Positions 12,501-27,500 of a DNA stretch of 64,000 nucleotides are shown one piece after another. Numbering within the stretch: position 1 is the first letter of the stretch; each line of letters starts with the position of its first letter. Origin of the DNA: Tetmemena sp. SeJ-2015 (Eukaryota > Ciliophora > Spirotrichea > Sporadotrichida > Oxytrichidae); NCBI GenBank assembly GCA_027382625.1, contig JAJKFJ010020966.1:62001-126000 (forward strand). Reading direction: 5' to 3'. Below the pieces are notes generated by a model, which saw only the letters and a list, made by a program, of their open reading frames with translations, had not been told where the DNA came from and did no database searches. Position numbers and translations under genes: made by a program.

Positions 12501-15500
12501 TTATCCAAGCTGATTTTGATGAAATGGTGAAGCTCCTAAATTTTATAATTCTAATTTAATAATTAAAGCGAGCTTAAAAGTTTAAACTTATATTTTAATA
12601 ATTTTTAAACAAGATTAATACCAAAATTCTTTAAGGATATAAAAACTTTTAATTGTTTATAATAAAAATTTAATAAACAGTCATTTTTTAAAACACTTTT
12701 ATTTCTTTTTTTATAAGTAAGCTCGATTATCCTATAAATTCGCATAGCTTTTATTTATATGATACAAGTATTTTAAATAATAAAAATAACAAAAAAATAA
12801 ATATAAAGATTTCAGAAAACAAAAATTATTTTTAATTTTTAATAAGAAAATATAAAATATTTTCTTGCAAAGCTTTCGCCTTTATTGTTTATAAATAAAA
12901 TACTTATTATTTAATGAAACGGACTAAAATTCTTAATTTTTAATATAGAAGTCTCCATTTTAAACATTACTTATATTTAATAAATAATAGATTTTGTAAA
13001 TTTTAATTTATTTTATATTTTTTAAAATTTTTGACAATATAATTGTAATAGCTATGATAGATGATGAATTACAGAGTATACCTTACTATGAATTAAAAAA
13101 ATTGAATCTAAATGTTACTTCATTTAATTTAGCTGAAATAAATTTTTGAAATTACTACGTTTTTAAAAAGGTTTAATTTTTAAAGTTAAAAAAATTTACT
13201 TCTAATTATATAATAAGGGTTGATAGCATACTGGCTATCCGCCTAGCACTCAAAACATTTTTTTTGTTCAAATCAGAGTTTGAGATCATATAACAAATTT
13301 AAAATGAGGCAAAAACTTGAGTAAGCGGAAGCTTACTTATGTTATTGGAGCTCTCACATCTAATTATTTTGTGATTATTATGTTAAGTCAAAAGCAGATT
13401 ATTTTCTAAAAAAAATGAGTTAATTAATATTTAAAAAGAGTATAAAATGATATTGTCTCAGATTATTAATTGATAGCCTGGATCTAAAAACCACACAAAG
13501 CACACCCGCCAATCTGCAACATATATACTTTACCAATTTGCATAAAATATTCTGCATCTTATTACAAGAGTTTAATGGCAGAGTACAGGAGAGATATTAT
13601 TTAAGAAGTAAACTTATAATTTGAGAAAATGTCAAAGTCTAAGCCATAAGAACCCCAATTAAGTCATTTATTCATTGCTTACTATATTTTCCTATTTTAA
13701 TTATACATTTCTGACCCAAATACTCACCTTAATAAAATTTTAAGTCTTTCGACCTCCATTGCTTAAATGATTCTCCAATGGTATGTTCTTGAAATATATT
13801 TGGCCATTCTTGAGTTATGGCGCTCAAAGGCCTTTATTAGGCTCGTAAACATTATTTACTAACTCTTAGATTAAAATATGGAAGTCCTTTATCATTTTAT
13901 TGTCTTATCAGCTAATCTACTAAAGGAGTCTGAGTTCCGATACCTCATTCTTTTCCTTTAGCAGGGTTCGAGAGAAAGGTCGCTATTGATTAAGTGCATC
14001 ACTATTCTTAAAATTGTACGAATTTGTTAGATACTTGATTGTAATTGGTGATATATTGAATTTTACAACATTAGCCTTGATTTAAATGATGCCTCCGCAT
14101 TTGGATTTGCATATTACATCAAATAATTCTTTATATTAGTAATGAAGATACGATTTAATTAAAGGCTAAATAAAATTCTCTATAAATCTTGTTAAAGATA
14201 TTTTTATCGGTTAATTTGACTTAACTTACTTTCTCAGAAATTTAAAATATAAATTTTAAACTGAAGGAATTTTTAAAAGTCGATATCTTTAGATTTTATA
14301 TTATTTCCTGCGAATTGTGATCTATTTAGACAATTATTTTGAAATTTGAATCATTAAAGGGTGAGAAGTGCACTTTCATCCTCCTCCCCACTTATAAATG
14401 GGATTAAATATAATGATTAGTGGTGCTTTAGAAAGGGTAGCCATCACTATACCCAGGTGCCATGGTGGTAGTCAGGTAGCCATCACGATACCTCTAGGCT
14501 GATAGCCAGGTGCTATCATATAATATAATTAAACTTGGAAAATAAAATGAATCTTTTAAAATTAATTAATATTTTTTTATATTTTTCAGTTAAATTTTAA
14601 TAAAACTACTAAATTATAAACAATAAATAAACATAGATTGCTCCACCCTCGTAAGCTGTATTGTTGTAAAATTTACTTTTTCTGATGGATGCTATATAGT
14701 AGTTTATTGCTAAAGGATCTGAGTCTTAAATACTAATTATGGCTCCTTGTTCGAAGGTCACGCAGTTCGCGAATGTTGAGTTGTAAATCTTCATCTCTCT
14801 TCTGTATTTGGCAACTTTTATCTAAGGTCCTGGTTTCTTCACAAATTTATCTTTATTCTAAAGTGCATTGAAAATTTAAAGAAGTCACAAATTTCAATAT
14901 TTTTTCATCAAGGGAATAAAATTAATCTAAAAGCGAAAGTTTAGCTTAAAGAATTATATTTCAGTTTATTTGATATGAATGATTTATTTTTAATAGAGGG
15001 AACCTCCTGCTATAGGGTAGTTGCATATTTTAGTAGTAGCTATTTTATTGAAGCATTTGAAGATTTGAAATAGTCATCTCCATTTTTATTAAAGTCTACT
15101 TGTAAGGTTCTTGACTTAATCTGCACTAGAATTGCCGAATTCCTTAGAGTCAAACTACTCTAAATGTGTTTGCTTAATTCTCCAATTCTTCATTTTTTAC
15201 GTTTAAGTGTGGTATTGTTCTTTAGTCTTCTGATCGCATGCTGTTACTTACATCCCTAACACAAAAGTCACTAATGTTTTTATGTAATTTCACTTACAAG
15301 CAATGTCAGTTCGCTGATGAGAAATTCTTTTCTTGTTCTTTAAAGGCATAAACTGCCTGAATACTCCATTAAAATTTTATATGTCTAAATTATTTCAATA
15401 AACGGGGGTCGGGGGCCTTTCCTCGACAGTAAAATTTTATAATGAAAAAAGGTCGGAAAAAATTATACTTATACGATAATTTGACTCCAAAATTTGATTC

Positions 15501-18500
15501 TTCCAGTTGTAGAGAGGCCTGTTCAAACACCCAAGGCATCAAATTTTAATCCTAATTAGTAGTTAGAGGTCAGCTGTACCTAAAGAAAATCTATATTTTT
15601 AGATAATTTTCGCTTTTGTAAAAAATAAACTTAAATTGCAATTTTGAAATAGTACTATATTTAAATATAACAAAACTATAATTTATGATTAGGGGACTAA
15701 TACAGCAATTGTTCAGCTTAACTTCTTTCGGATTTTATAGCTGAAGCATGCTATGTATTCAAAAAAAGCACTATCTAAAATTTACTATTTAAGTTTATTT
15801 TACAAAAGCGAAAATTATCTAAAAATATAGATTTTCTTTAGGTACAGCTGACCTCTAACTGACTGAATTAGGATTAAAATTTGATGCCTTAGATGTTCGA
15901 ACAGGCCTCTACAACTGGAAGAATCAGAGATAGGAGGGAAAATTATCCTATAAGCATAATTTTATCTTACCTTTTTTCATTATAAAATATACTGTCGAGG
16001 AAAAGCCCCTCCCCAATAAACAGCCATATAATCAAGTTCAGCAGGATTCCAATGTAAATTAATTTTTGACTCCCTCCTTGACTTGAACAATATTATCCAT
16101 TAACTACAAAATTTCATAAATAAATTTAAATAGTTCTCATTCAATAGATAATTTTAAAAGCTTTAAATTAGTTTAAAAATATTTAAAAGTTAATTATTCT
16201 ATTTTTAAAAATCAAGAGAGATATAAAAACCCCATAACCTATATACTTAGATAAATAGTGAATAGATATTAATGATCATTATATATGATATACACGCATT
16301 CCAAAAATTACAGAAGAGACTTAATTAAGAGCCAAATATTTTGTGATTCCAGCCTACAGGAACGCTTATATATGATGTATTCGAAATGTATTAACAATTC
16401 TTCTCAAAATCCACAATTTTATTTTTATTATAAAATTTACATAAAAAATTTCATTAATTACACAGTTTTTTGAATTTGTATTATAAATTTTATTGATAAT
16501 GAGAGGAGAATCTGGTGGAAAGCACTGTAAATTAACATAATTGAACTCAATTTGATAGAGAGCGTATTCATAGTCAAATGTGCCACCTTGATAAGCAAAG
16601 CAGGCTGTCACGTTTGTGTTTATATACTGATTCAATTTATACAAGACACCAACTTATTTAATGATAGCTCCACTTTTTTCAGTTGTCACGTTATCATAAA
16701 AACTAATTAAATTTTTTAGTTTAATAAAGTTGAATTAGGAGTTAGAAAATTGCGTCAATTTAAAAAATCAATATCATTTTGACAAAATATTATTATAGCT
16801 CTATAAAATATACTAATTTAATAAATTTTTACAGAAAAATAAGGCAATTCATTGTAAATAAATAAAAAATAATTATTCATCTATAACAGACTCTTTTATT
16901 ATATATAAAAAAGAATAATGGGGTAATTTATCGTTTTAGTGTGTATAAATTATAAAGTTCAGTAATTGTTCAAATTAAAACAGATACATTTATCCTTGTG
17001 CAAAGTAAGAAAAAGAAGAAAAAATGGGTACAAAATTCTAGAGCAAATCTTAATTTTTGGAATACAGGATCATTAAAAATTTGAGTTCTCATTTTTAATA
17101 TTCCCTTTTAGAAAAAAATGCTTAAATTTATTTCATTTAAATGAAAAAATATAAAATAGAATTCCTAGATATTAAAATTGTACCAAGATATTCTTTATTT
17201 AAAAAAAGTTCTTCTGTTTTACTATATTTTGAATATGTAAAATGCAAATATATCTCTCTGAAATAATCTCTTCCTTAGTTTAGCTATAATCCAATATTAT
17301 TTCATAAATATTATCAGTTTAGCCCTGATTATACACTACTGGTTAGGAATGAAGATTTAACTGCAAGAAGCCACTGGTTTTAGTATTTTTACAAATCTTT
17401 AGAGAAGTAGCTTTAAATCCATCTATAAAAGGCATGTTACAATATAAATTTGGTAATTATTTAATAAAAATGAGAATTAAATTAGATATTAAATTAAATG
17501 GAATAAAATCTTGACTTTTGAAGTGTGCCCAAATTTGATAATCATTATAAAATAACATTTTTCTGGGAGAGCTCAGACTAGAGTTATAAGCGGCATAAGT
17601 TCACATGAAGGTTGAATTTGGAGATGAGTAAGAATGTGCAAATCATATCTTGCTTATGAGAAGTGCAGTTAAGATGATTAAAGAAGAAAAGCATTATTTT
17701 TTTATTCGTAGCTATCGAACATGCTTTCAGGATTGAAGGCTGTTTGAGAATTTTAACTGGCACGAAGTTCAACTTCAATTTATTATTTTAATCAATCACT
17801 GACTTAAATTTAATTCTAAGCTATAATGAATAAGTCAAATTACTTTTTTATTATTTTTTTTATTGTTGCTATAATCGGCCAACAAGGAGCACTTACAGTA
17901 ACAACTTTTAGCACCAATGAAAAGAAGTTTGTCCTCTTTTTCGTTTTTACAGAAAAAACTTTAAAGTTTTTGAAAAAATTAGTGCTGAATGAATAATATT
18001 CATTGAATAAAAAAAACATTTTTTGAATTCCATAATTTTAAAAATAAATAATTTTTATTCATAATGAATATTTTAAATTTTAAACACTGTGAGTTGAAAA
18101 ATGAAAATTTTATTATTTAAAAATTAAATTTGAATTTTGAACTTAAGAAAATCATATATTTTTTTTCTTCAAGAAATCACCGTCATAATCAGGCTTTAAT
18201 AAATTAAAATAATAAATTAATTTTAATGTTTCAAATATTTTCTTAAAAAAAAATATAAACTTAAAACATCTTAATTTTATAGTTGAATTTTTCAATAGTA
18301 CCTTTAGTGGAAAACAGCCCTCATTAACAAACCTTATATTTGTAAATTATGAATCCTCAACTTGCAAATAAGTTGACTTCGAGGAACCAGTCCAAAAAGC
18401 CTCATTAGAAAGGAACAGTCTTTCACCTAGTGGTATCTCATAGGGAGAAAAAAGAAGGCCTCCTTTCTTGAGAGTTGTATGGATGTTCTTGAAAAATTTA

Positions 18501-21500
18501 AGCACTATTGGATTTATAATCCATTTATATCAATTATTATTTATATGCTAATTTAAATATTTATTAAACTCATACTTCGGCTTTCAAATATAGAAGACCA
18601 AGTCTTGTTGTGACTCACCAGGCACTGCCAGATCTTATGGGGTCCCTTTATTTAGTAGTAAAGACACTTGCTGTTGTTCATCAAGCAGGATCCTAGCCGA
18701 CCAATAAACCTCGGTGGTGTGCGAAACCAGTGAGTAAAAACTCTCAGCACGCCCTCCTTACTCTGTAGTCTGTAATATCGTACTGTTGTTGTCTAGCCTC
18801 ATATTTGTTTGAGAGCTTCAATAATTTGTCTCCTCCTTGAAATGGAGTATCCCACTTATCAAGCTCACACCTCCCTTGGCAATTTATACCACACAAACCC
18901 TGCACTTTATGAGAGGGGGTGAGACACCACAATCCAACCTCCGTTTAAGAAATCAAATCGATAACTAAACTATTTCGCATCCAGGGGTAAGAAACCTAAA
19001 ATTTTTATTTTTTATTTAATAATATGGATGTTCTTGAAAATGCAAAATTTAAATACAAAAAATGAACCCGGAAATTTTAAAAACCCTTTTTTAATAATTT
19101 TTTTATTTTTACAAAATTTAGAATTAAAAATTATCCAATTAAAAAAAATTAAAAATTGGTTAAATGTCAAACTCAATATATTTTAATTTTTTTGGTTAGT
19201 TATTTGAGAAAATTTGGGTTTTAGATTCGATGTATTTATTTAAGCCATCTGGGTTTAAAAAAGAAACTAAACCCTAAATAGAGATTTTAAAAAAAGTTTA
19301 AAAATAAATAAAAAAAAATTTTATAAAAAAATTTTTAAAAAATTAAATATTTAAAACTTGGAAAAAATATTTTGTACTGAAAAAAAGATATAGCAATAAA
19401 TATTATTAGATTTAAAAGCTGCTTTCTTGTTTACAGCTGAACCATCTGTATTGAATCAGAAATAAATTTTAACATTATCACACTAATCTTAGACTTATTT
19501 ACTAGAAGCAATTCACAGAGCCTCTTTTTGAAATAAATTGCGCTGGCTAAAGCAAATTGTCCTTGCTAGGCTAGATCTGGATGCTGCGATTAGCTGTGAG
19601 GGATGAAGAGGCTTCCCTTCCTAAAGAAATTTTCTATCCTCACTAGAATTTTCTTCGAGTGCTGAGATCGACCAGCTGCTTGAAGCAACACTGGAAGAAT
19701 GGAATTCTCATTTATTTTCTCGAAGTATTGCTAGTCCTTGTTGGTAGCTTCAGAAACTATGTTACTGATATATAATATTTTACTAGCTTACACCACCTTA
19801 GTTGGTAATAATGGCTTTATTTTTAACTATTAATTTTTTCTCAGCTCGAAAAGGTTTCAATCATTTTTTTCTTTTTATGACAAATTATTAAAAAATCCAT
19901 TTTTGAAATTATAGCATTTTGAGATTGAAATTTTATTTAGGTTCGCAACTTAGTTGGTACAAGAAGTTAGATACCCGCTAGAGCAGTAGCTAGCAAAGGT
20001 AGTCGTATTGAGGCCTTAAAATTTGAAAAATGCATTTTACTAATCATTAAAGGCAACTCCAGATTATTTTTTGCCATTTATCTACTCAATCTATAGATCT
20101 ATTTTCAAGTTTTAATTTATTTTCTATGATTATTATTCCGATCAAAACCTAAAGATACCAATGCAATTTTATTATAGAAATACTTAAAAATAAGTTTAAA
20201 AAGAATTTGCTTTTTCTATTTTTAAATGACTATAACTCGCTTCATAATTAGAGCAAGAGAGATTGAAATCAGAGACAGTTGCATTTAAGAACTGTTTAAT
20301 TTCTATGATTCCCAAGTCATAATCAAATAGCTTCTAAGACTTCATGTCTTTCTGAAAATTAACATTCACTCTCTATATCTCTGTTTTCTTAAGGCTACTT
20401 GCAATTATCAAAGTAGAAAAATATTCCACTTTATAGATCTAAAGGTTAAATTTAAAAATAGAATATAGACTTATTGATTTCCATAGTTATCAAACTAATT
20501 AAAAAGAATTATTTTTTAAATGCAATTAAGCCATCTCTAAAAAAATTAAATTAGAGGACTTTTTCTTAATACATCTGCTATTATTAATTAATTTAAATGC
20601 TTATATTATATTTTATATTATCGTCATTCAAGTATAATGCATTTTATAAGGAGAGAGAATAACTATTATTACTTTAATTTATTGATATTTTTTATAAATT
20701 GAAATTATTATGACCCTCGTCGCATGCTCTGTCTCTTTTACACTTTTAAAATTAGAAATATAGATTTTACTTTTCAAATTTATTATACATGAGAGGAAAG
20801 ATAAGCAACTATTCTTCGATACTTTTTCTTATATGCTAAAGTATATAAGGATATTTTTAATTAGGTCTGAAATGAAAATGTTTTGAATGTGGCTTCCCTC
20901 TTTGAAAAATAAGAGTCCAGTTTCAAAGTTGGTGGCTGAGTCATTGAGAGTTACATTTTTAATTGTGAAATCTATTCTTTAGTACTCCAGTTGCGATAGG
21001 CCAATTAAATATTATAGGAAGAATATGAATAAGTTATTAAAAGTTGAAATAATAGGTCATATAATTATACAGATTCCTAGAATACTCATTTTCTGAATTT
21101 ATATTTTCTGTTTCTTCTTAATATTTCATAATTTACCTATATATTATTAGAATGTCTTTGAATCTGAACCTAATTGGTTACATGTAAACTTAAAAGGTAT
21201 TGAAGTCTTACCATAATTTGTTTTAGGATTAAATTAATTTCTTTAGTTAATTTACTTTTCTTGAAATATATATACAATGTAACATAGAGAACAGTATAAT
21301 TGCTCTTTTATATATATTTACGGTCTCTTGTTAATCTCAAACTCAAGGTATTCGCTTAAGTCTTTAAATATTTGCGAATGTAGATCATATCATACTTTTT
21401 CGAAAATGTCATTTGTAGAAACCTAAATAATTAATTAGGATGAGAATTAGGATAAATTATAAATTATGAAACTGAATTAAGCCTTAAACTGATAATTTAC

Positions 21501-24500
21501 AGTTTTATTTTATTAATTAATTTTATAATCTGCTATAAATAAGTTTACGGGATTACACTTAACTAACATATCTTTTCTTTAACAAGTCTATTATACTTAA
21601 ATCGGTTTGTTGCTAAGGTTTTGGTACCTGATAGAGTGTTTTCATTTTCGCGTAAAGAAATTATAATTTTGTTTAATAAATGTTTGCAATTAAGACAATT
21701 TCTTAATAACTTCTGTCCTATATTTGCCATTTTAGTAATTTAATAAATTTTATATTGATTTTTGTCGAGTGGTAGGATGCATTTAAAGACTTCCTGCATA
21801 TTATCATCGTTTTATTCTTTAAAAATCACGATGTTATGAAAAAATAATACTTAAAATGAATAAATCTTAGATAATCTTAGAAAAACGGCATGATAATTAT
21901 TTTAAGAGAATAAAGGTTTACTTCCTTTAGTATAGAATATCAATAGTATCTTGGGTGAGTTGAATCCTTCAGCTTGTAGATTTTATAATTTCTTCCATGA
22001 TTCTAACTCATGAAATCACAAATTATAGTTATTTATTATATTTCCTCTTTCAAAAAGGCAATAATCAATTATCCATTCTTATCCTTCCTATATGTCTGAG
22101 TGATTGCCTATATAGGTACTATCGCATTTTAGAAAGCAAAGAAACCTTTCTGCTCGCTTAAATCTATCAGAGATTATTACCCACACAAGAAACTATATTT
22201 AAGAAACTAGGATTTAAGATGTTAAATAATATATTGTAAAAGAAAGTGTTAAAAATAATTAAGTTTTCAACCACTTATTAGAAGATTTCTTTTCACAATT
22301 AAAAACATTGCATAAATTTTATGATTTAATTAAGAATTATGTTAGGACAATATCACCAAAATCTTTCTTTTTTAGCAATTCCTTAAAAGGTGAAAGCAAA
22401 GAGAATGGAATTACAAAAATCTTAAAAAATAATCATTGAGAAAGTTACCCTAAGCTTCTAAGATCTATATTTTCAAAAAAAATGTTTATATTGATTTCAA
22501 TTTATAATATATTGCAAGAAAATAATTTAAAAACTTCCAACTTTTTAATTTATGATATTTACAAAATTTTTATTTTTTAATCTATTTATCGATAGTAAAT
22601 AACAAAATGCTGATTTGATGAGTATAAAATAATATTTTTTTTCTATGATTAAAATAAAAACATTTAGATGCTAATTGCTGAGCAGTTTGAGCATGCTTAG
22701 CATAACTGATTGCTTGAAGTGAGATTTATATATGAAGAATAGGAGTCGATCAAGGAACCATTTTATATTTAGAATACAGAGCTGTTTTTAGAAAATTAAT
22801 TTTGCTAGAAAGTATTGTTCGTTGAATTCAAGGTTCCAATCATTCAATTAAAATAATATTATTCTGCCCATATTAAAATTAAATAGATCACCTTAAATTA
22901 TTTCATATTATTGTAATTAGCTTCTTTGAATATAAAATAAAATAGTTTCAACATTATATTTAATTTAGTTGAGAATTTTATTTATAAATCAATGATTTTT
23001 TGTAAAAGAAGCAATAAAAGTTAAATCTATGTTCCTTGATCTTTATAAGACTTAGTAGAGAGAAGTTCTTTATTTATAAATCTGCTTCCAACTTACTTAG
23101 ATTCTAAAATAAATTCTTTTCTTTATTTCTATTCCTAGGTAGAATTTTATAATCGAAATTCTTAAATGACAGAATAAAGATTTTCTCTCTTAGTCTCTCT
23201 ATACTTTTTCAATGATATAAAGTCTATAGTAGAATTTTCTTTTTATAAATTTCAAAAGCATTAAAGTATTTTTTTCACAGAATTTTCCATTTAAATGGAA
23301 AGCAAAATTATGAAACTAATTATTGCAAATATTAAAAAATGAATTTTAAAAACATTGCTTTAAGATTATCAAATAGATAATTTTAGCAAGAATTGTCGCT
23401 GATTTGATTTATAGGAATATTTTAATTTATTTTTATAATGGAGAATTTAGCTTTAAAATAATCATTAAATCCATATCAAGATAATAATCAAGATGAAGGA
23501 AAGATTGTAAATATATCTCACTAAAGTGAAGATCAATAAAAACTACAGAAGAACAAATTCATATCAATTATTAATACACTTCATATAGAGTTTTTCAAAG
23601 GGGAGGGTAAGTAAATATAATAATTTAAATCTACGATTATACAGTCTAAATTTATAAGTATAAAACTTTTTAAAATAGCAAATTAAAATATGAGACCAGT
23701 GACATAGGATCATTGCCGGCTTGGCAAAAATTAGATTAATTAGCCGGCCATTACTCAATGCTTATGCTAAGCTTCATTTAATCCCGAGACGATCTAATTT
23801 ATTAATCCATGTTAAATGGTGTATGGTATCTAACAGAGGGGTTCGTGGATTGCGGCGAACCCGAAAGCCGTTCTTGTATGGTATTATGTATCAAGCCGTA
23901 GCTTTTCGGCCCTAGATTAGTGATCTCCCAGTGAAGGAGTTATTGGGCCCCAACAAGAAGCATTTTATGTGGTAAAAATCTTCAAGGGACCCCAGCGGTT
24001 TAGGAGCAAAAGTATGTTACAGTAGTACTTGCAGAAGCAGCCTAAGAAGGTGTTAATGTAAGGACTGACAACTGGTGTATAAACTCGAACTTCTACTTAA
24101 TGGTCAAGGAGTCTTACTGATCTAATCAATTTTGTAAGTCTGTTGTATTTTTTTCCTTTTGCCATGTCTAATCTGTCTAATCAACTCCGGACTCGTGGTT
24201 TTTGCGCCCAGTTGAGGCCGGAAGATTGAGATATAATTAGAGTGAAAGCAGACTGGGGAGTCAGAAGCCAAGTATCAGAGGGGATTCTCTCTCGTTCCCA
24301 AAATGAGACGTCATTGCTCCTGTTATGATCGTGTTTTATCTATGTCTTTAGGGTTGCCTCTCTATTCCAATTAATTCTAATTATAATAAGAAGGTTCCAT
24401 TAATAAGAGTGATAAATGAACTAGCTTGAGGAGTACTTTCTTTATTGTAGGCCTTAAAGCAAATATCCTTTTTCTCTTAGAATGATTAGACCTTATCTAA

Positions 24501-27500
24501 GACTGAAAAGGTGCTGTTAGAGATATCCATCTAAAATTTAGAATCTTGCACTCTTGAGCAAATCAAGGATCCAAGGTACATAGGTTGATCTGTACTTAAA
24601 AGATTTTATATTATGTATTTGACGAATGAGAATGGAATCTCAAATAAAAAGTCTCATCATTAAATACTAAATGCAATGCATCTTGAGAACGAGATATCTT
24701 CAGAGGAGCCACATTCAGATATGTACTATCATAAATCTGTTCGAGAGATGAAACTTACAAGAGTACAATTAATACAAACCATCCAGCTCTAATCACATTT
24801 CTTCACGAAGGCTAGGTTGAAGCCTTTTCATCCACTTTAAGGTGAGATGAATGCCCCACCTTAGCTTTAACCTTCACTTCCCGAAGGCGTGGTCTGTCTT
24901 TTCTGGCATTTGCTCAAAGTGTTAGCGAAGAGCTGCAAAGAGCAACACTGGAGGAATGGACTCTCAGCCTTTTGTATCACAGAGTTTTATTTGTCCTAGT
25001 CTCTATCTCTCTTAATATCAGCACACACTAGAATTTAAAGTATTCCTCCTTTTATTATTTAATAATAATAAAATATTTTAAATATTTTTAATTTTATATT
25101 TATAAGCAATTATTATTTTTCCAATAAAGAGAATATATCAAGCAAATTATTTTATTTAAACAGCAATAATTAATTTGAGATTGATTTGGATGTTACTGAT
25201 GGAAGCAGATTTCAAATTTAAAATGTTAATATAGCTGAGAATATAATTGAAAATCTATTTAATAATATAATTAAATTGAAAGGTAATAAATGAATGGCAA
25301 TTGAAGTGAGTCCAATTTAAATAAATATTAAAATTCAATTAAGCGTAAAATTATTATAAGATTATATTTAAGTAACTTCTATGCGAGAGCGTTTTATTTA
25401 TAGTTATTGAACAATATTTTAATTGCATTTCGCTTTTGTGACATTCTATAGAACCTCAAATTGTTTTTTTATTTACTATTTTATAAGACAGACGAGAGAA
25501 GAGATCTACACTTCAATTTAAGCTAAACTACATTAGAAGTTCTTAAACTAGGAAACTAAAAAATGATTAGTAGTAGATAACACATGTGTAGAGGAATCCC
25601 GAAAAACATTTCTTAGACTGCCCTCAGACATGCTAGTAGTTGAAAGCTGAAAGGTGGCCAACGTTTCCTCTCCAACCCCTCCGCTCAGTGGCATAAGCTG
25701 CTATTAAACCAGAGCTTCCTAACTACGTGACAACGACTTTCCTCTACTGTAATGAAATATCGACCCAAAAACGGTATATTGGCACAAATAAGTCCTGAAT
25801 GTATAGTCTTTACCTTTGATTTTAAGGACATCCAAGAATCCAAGGAAACAAATAAATTCATCTCTCTTAATAATATACTTGAGATTCCATTCTCCTAATT
25901 TTCATCTTTATTTTTAAAATGATTATCATATTTCTGCGTATCATAGTAATTGAAACTATTTAAACTATCTCATAAATCATGATGAAATTTTCTTGCTAAA
26001 ATGAATAAAAAAATGAAACTAAGTCATTAATTACTTTTACAACACACATGGAAAAGACAACGAGAGAAATCGTATGCAATAGTTGTTTTGATATTTAAAA
26101 CTCCAGACCACTCATCGCAGAGTTGAATTAACAACGCTTACTCTGCAAAAACTGCAACTGGATTTAACTATTTATCAATCCAGAGGGCCTGTCGCTTAGT
26201 TGGCAATCATAATCAAAGTAACCTCAAATCGACACGCTCCTTCTTCCTCAGCTTTGAGCATCTGTGATACCTTCTGAGTGATCACACATTTTCACAATCA
26301 AATTACCTCTCCCTTTACTGAAAATAACCTCTTGAATGCAACTCCTTATTTATTATTTTGATAAATTATTTAATTATGGGTGAAATAGAATTAATTGATG
26401 AATAGATCATTCAAAGGAATAAGATAGGATTCACACTTCATGATTTAATCGATTTTTAAAAATAAGTTTAATTTATATTTATAATAAAAAAATTAAGGGT
26501 TTGATGCAATGGTTACTGATGGGAAGCTAGACTAATAAATGGATCACGCAATAAGACTCTTTATAAACTCTTATTGAAAAATAATATGCAATAAATAGAA
26601 AAATTAATTTACTTCTGCTTTCCATTGGTCAATTTTATAATTTTCTCTTTAATTTACTTACTGGAAGTAAAAAAAAGTAGGATATAATGGAGGTAGAATC
26701 ATTTACTTTATCAAAATTATTTAAGTCAGGATTTATGTTCATTAGTTTTAAATAACGAGTATAAAATTCTTTTCTGCAGCAAGTTATTCTACAAAATTTT
26801 GTATTTTTTTAAAAAAATTATTGTATGATAAATTAATTCTTTTTCATCTATAATTAAATTCTAAGCTATAACCTCACCAAACTAAAGTGACTCTTGCGTT
26901 AAGGCAGGAGATGTCTTTGAGTTGAAAAACTGAGAATTTTGAATTTTGAGTTCGAGACTAGAATCGTTCAAGAACAAAGCAGCCCCACTCTTTACTGAGA
27001 CAGTTTGAGTGATTTTTACGCCATTTAAATATAATGAGCTTAGTCTGCTTTATTAAATTAAGGTCTCTGAGATTTTTTTGCTCTGTAAATTTTATGAAGC
27101 CTCCTTCATTCAATGCATTTCCATAGATAACTGTGATGTTAGACAAGGTGATATTATTTTTTCCAAGAAGTTGTATGGAGCCTCCGTCTTGGGCCCAATT
27201 CGAATAAAATAATGTATCCTAGATGATTAAGGGGGAAGAGCATAAAGCTGCGAAGAAATAAAATTCAAGATATTTCTCTCATAAGAAAGAATATAAATTT
27301 CAAAATATTATGTAAAGTATTATTTTAGGAGTTTGAATTAAAATTAGGTGTTAAACTTAAATTTAATCTACCTTGATCTTAATATTTGAGAAGAAATTTA
27401 TTATACAATTATTTTATTTTTCAGTGGGAAGTAAAAATTATTACTCGAGATGTGAACAAAAATTTCAAGGGAGTTAGAAGAACAGCTATATTTATGATAT

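Noticed and set aside
14385..14520. CRISPR-like repeat
   Set aside because: Only two imperfect units, no regular spacers, and a eukaryotic context.
23700..23900. Possible structured RNA gene (GC-rich hairpins)
   Set aside because: Hairpins are present, but I could not match a tRNA, 5S or other RNA fold; coding-like frames overlap it.
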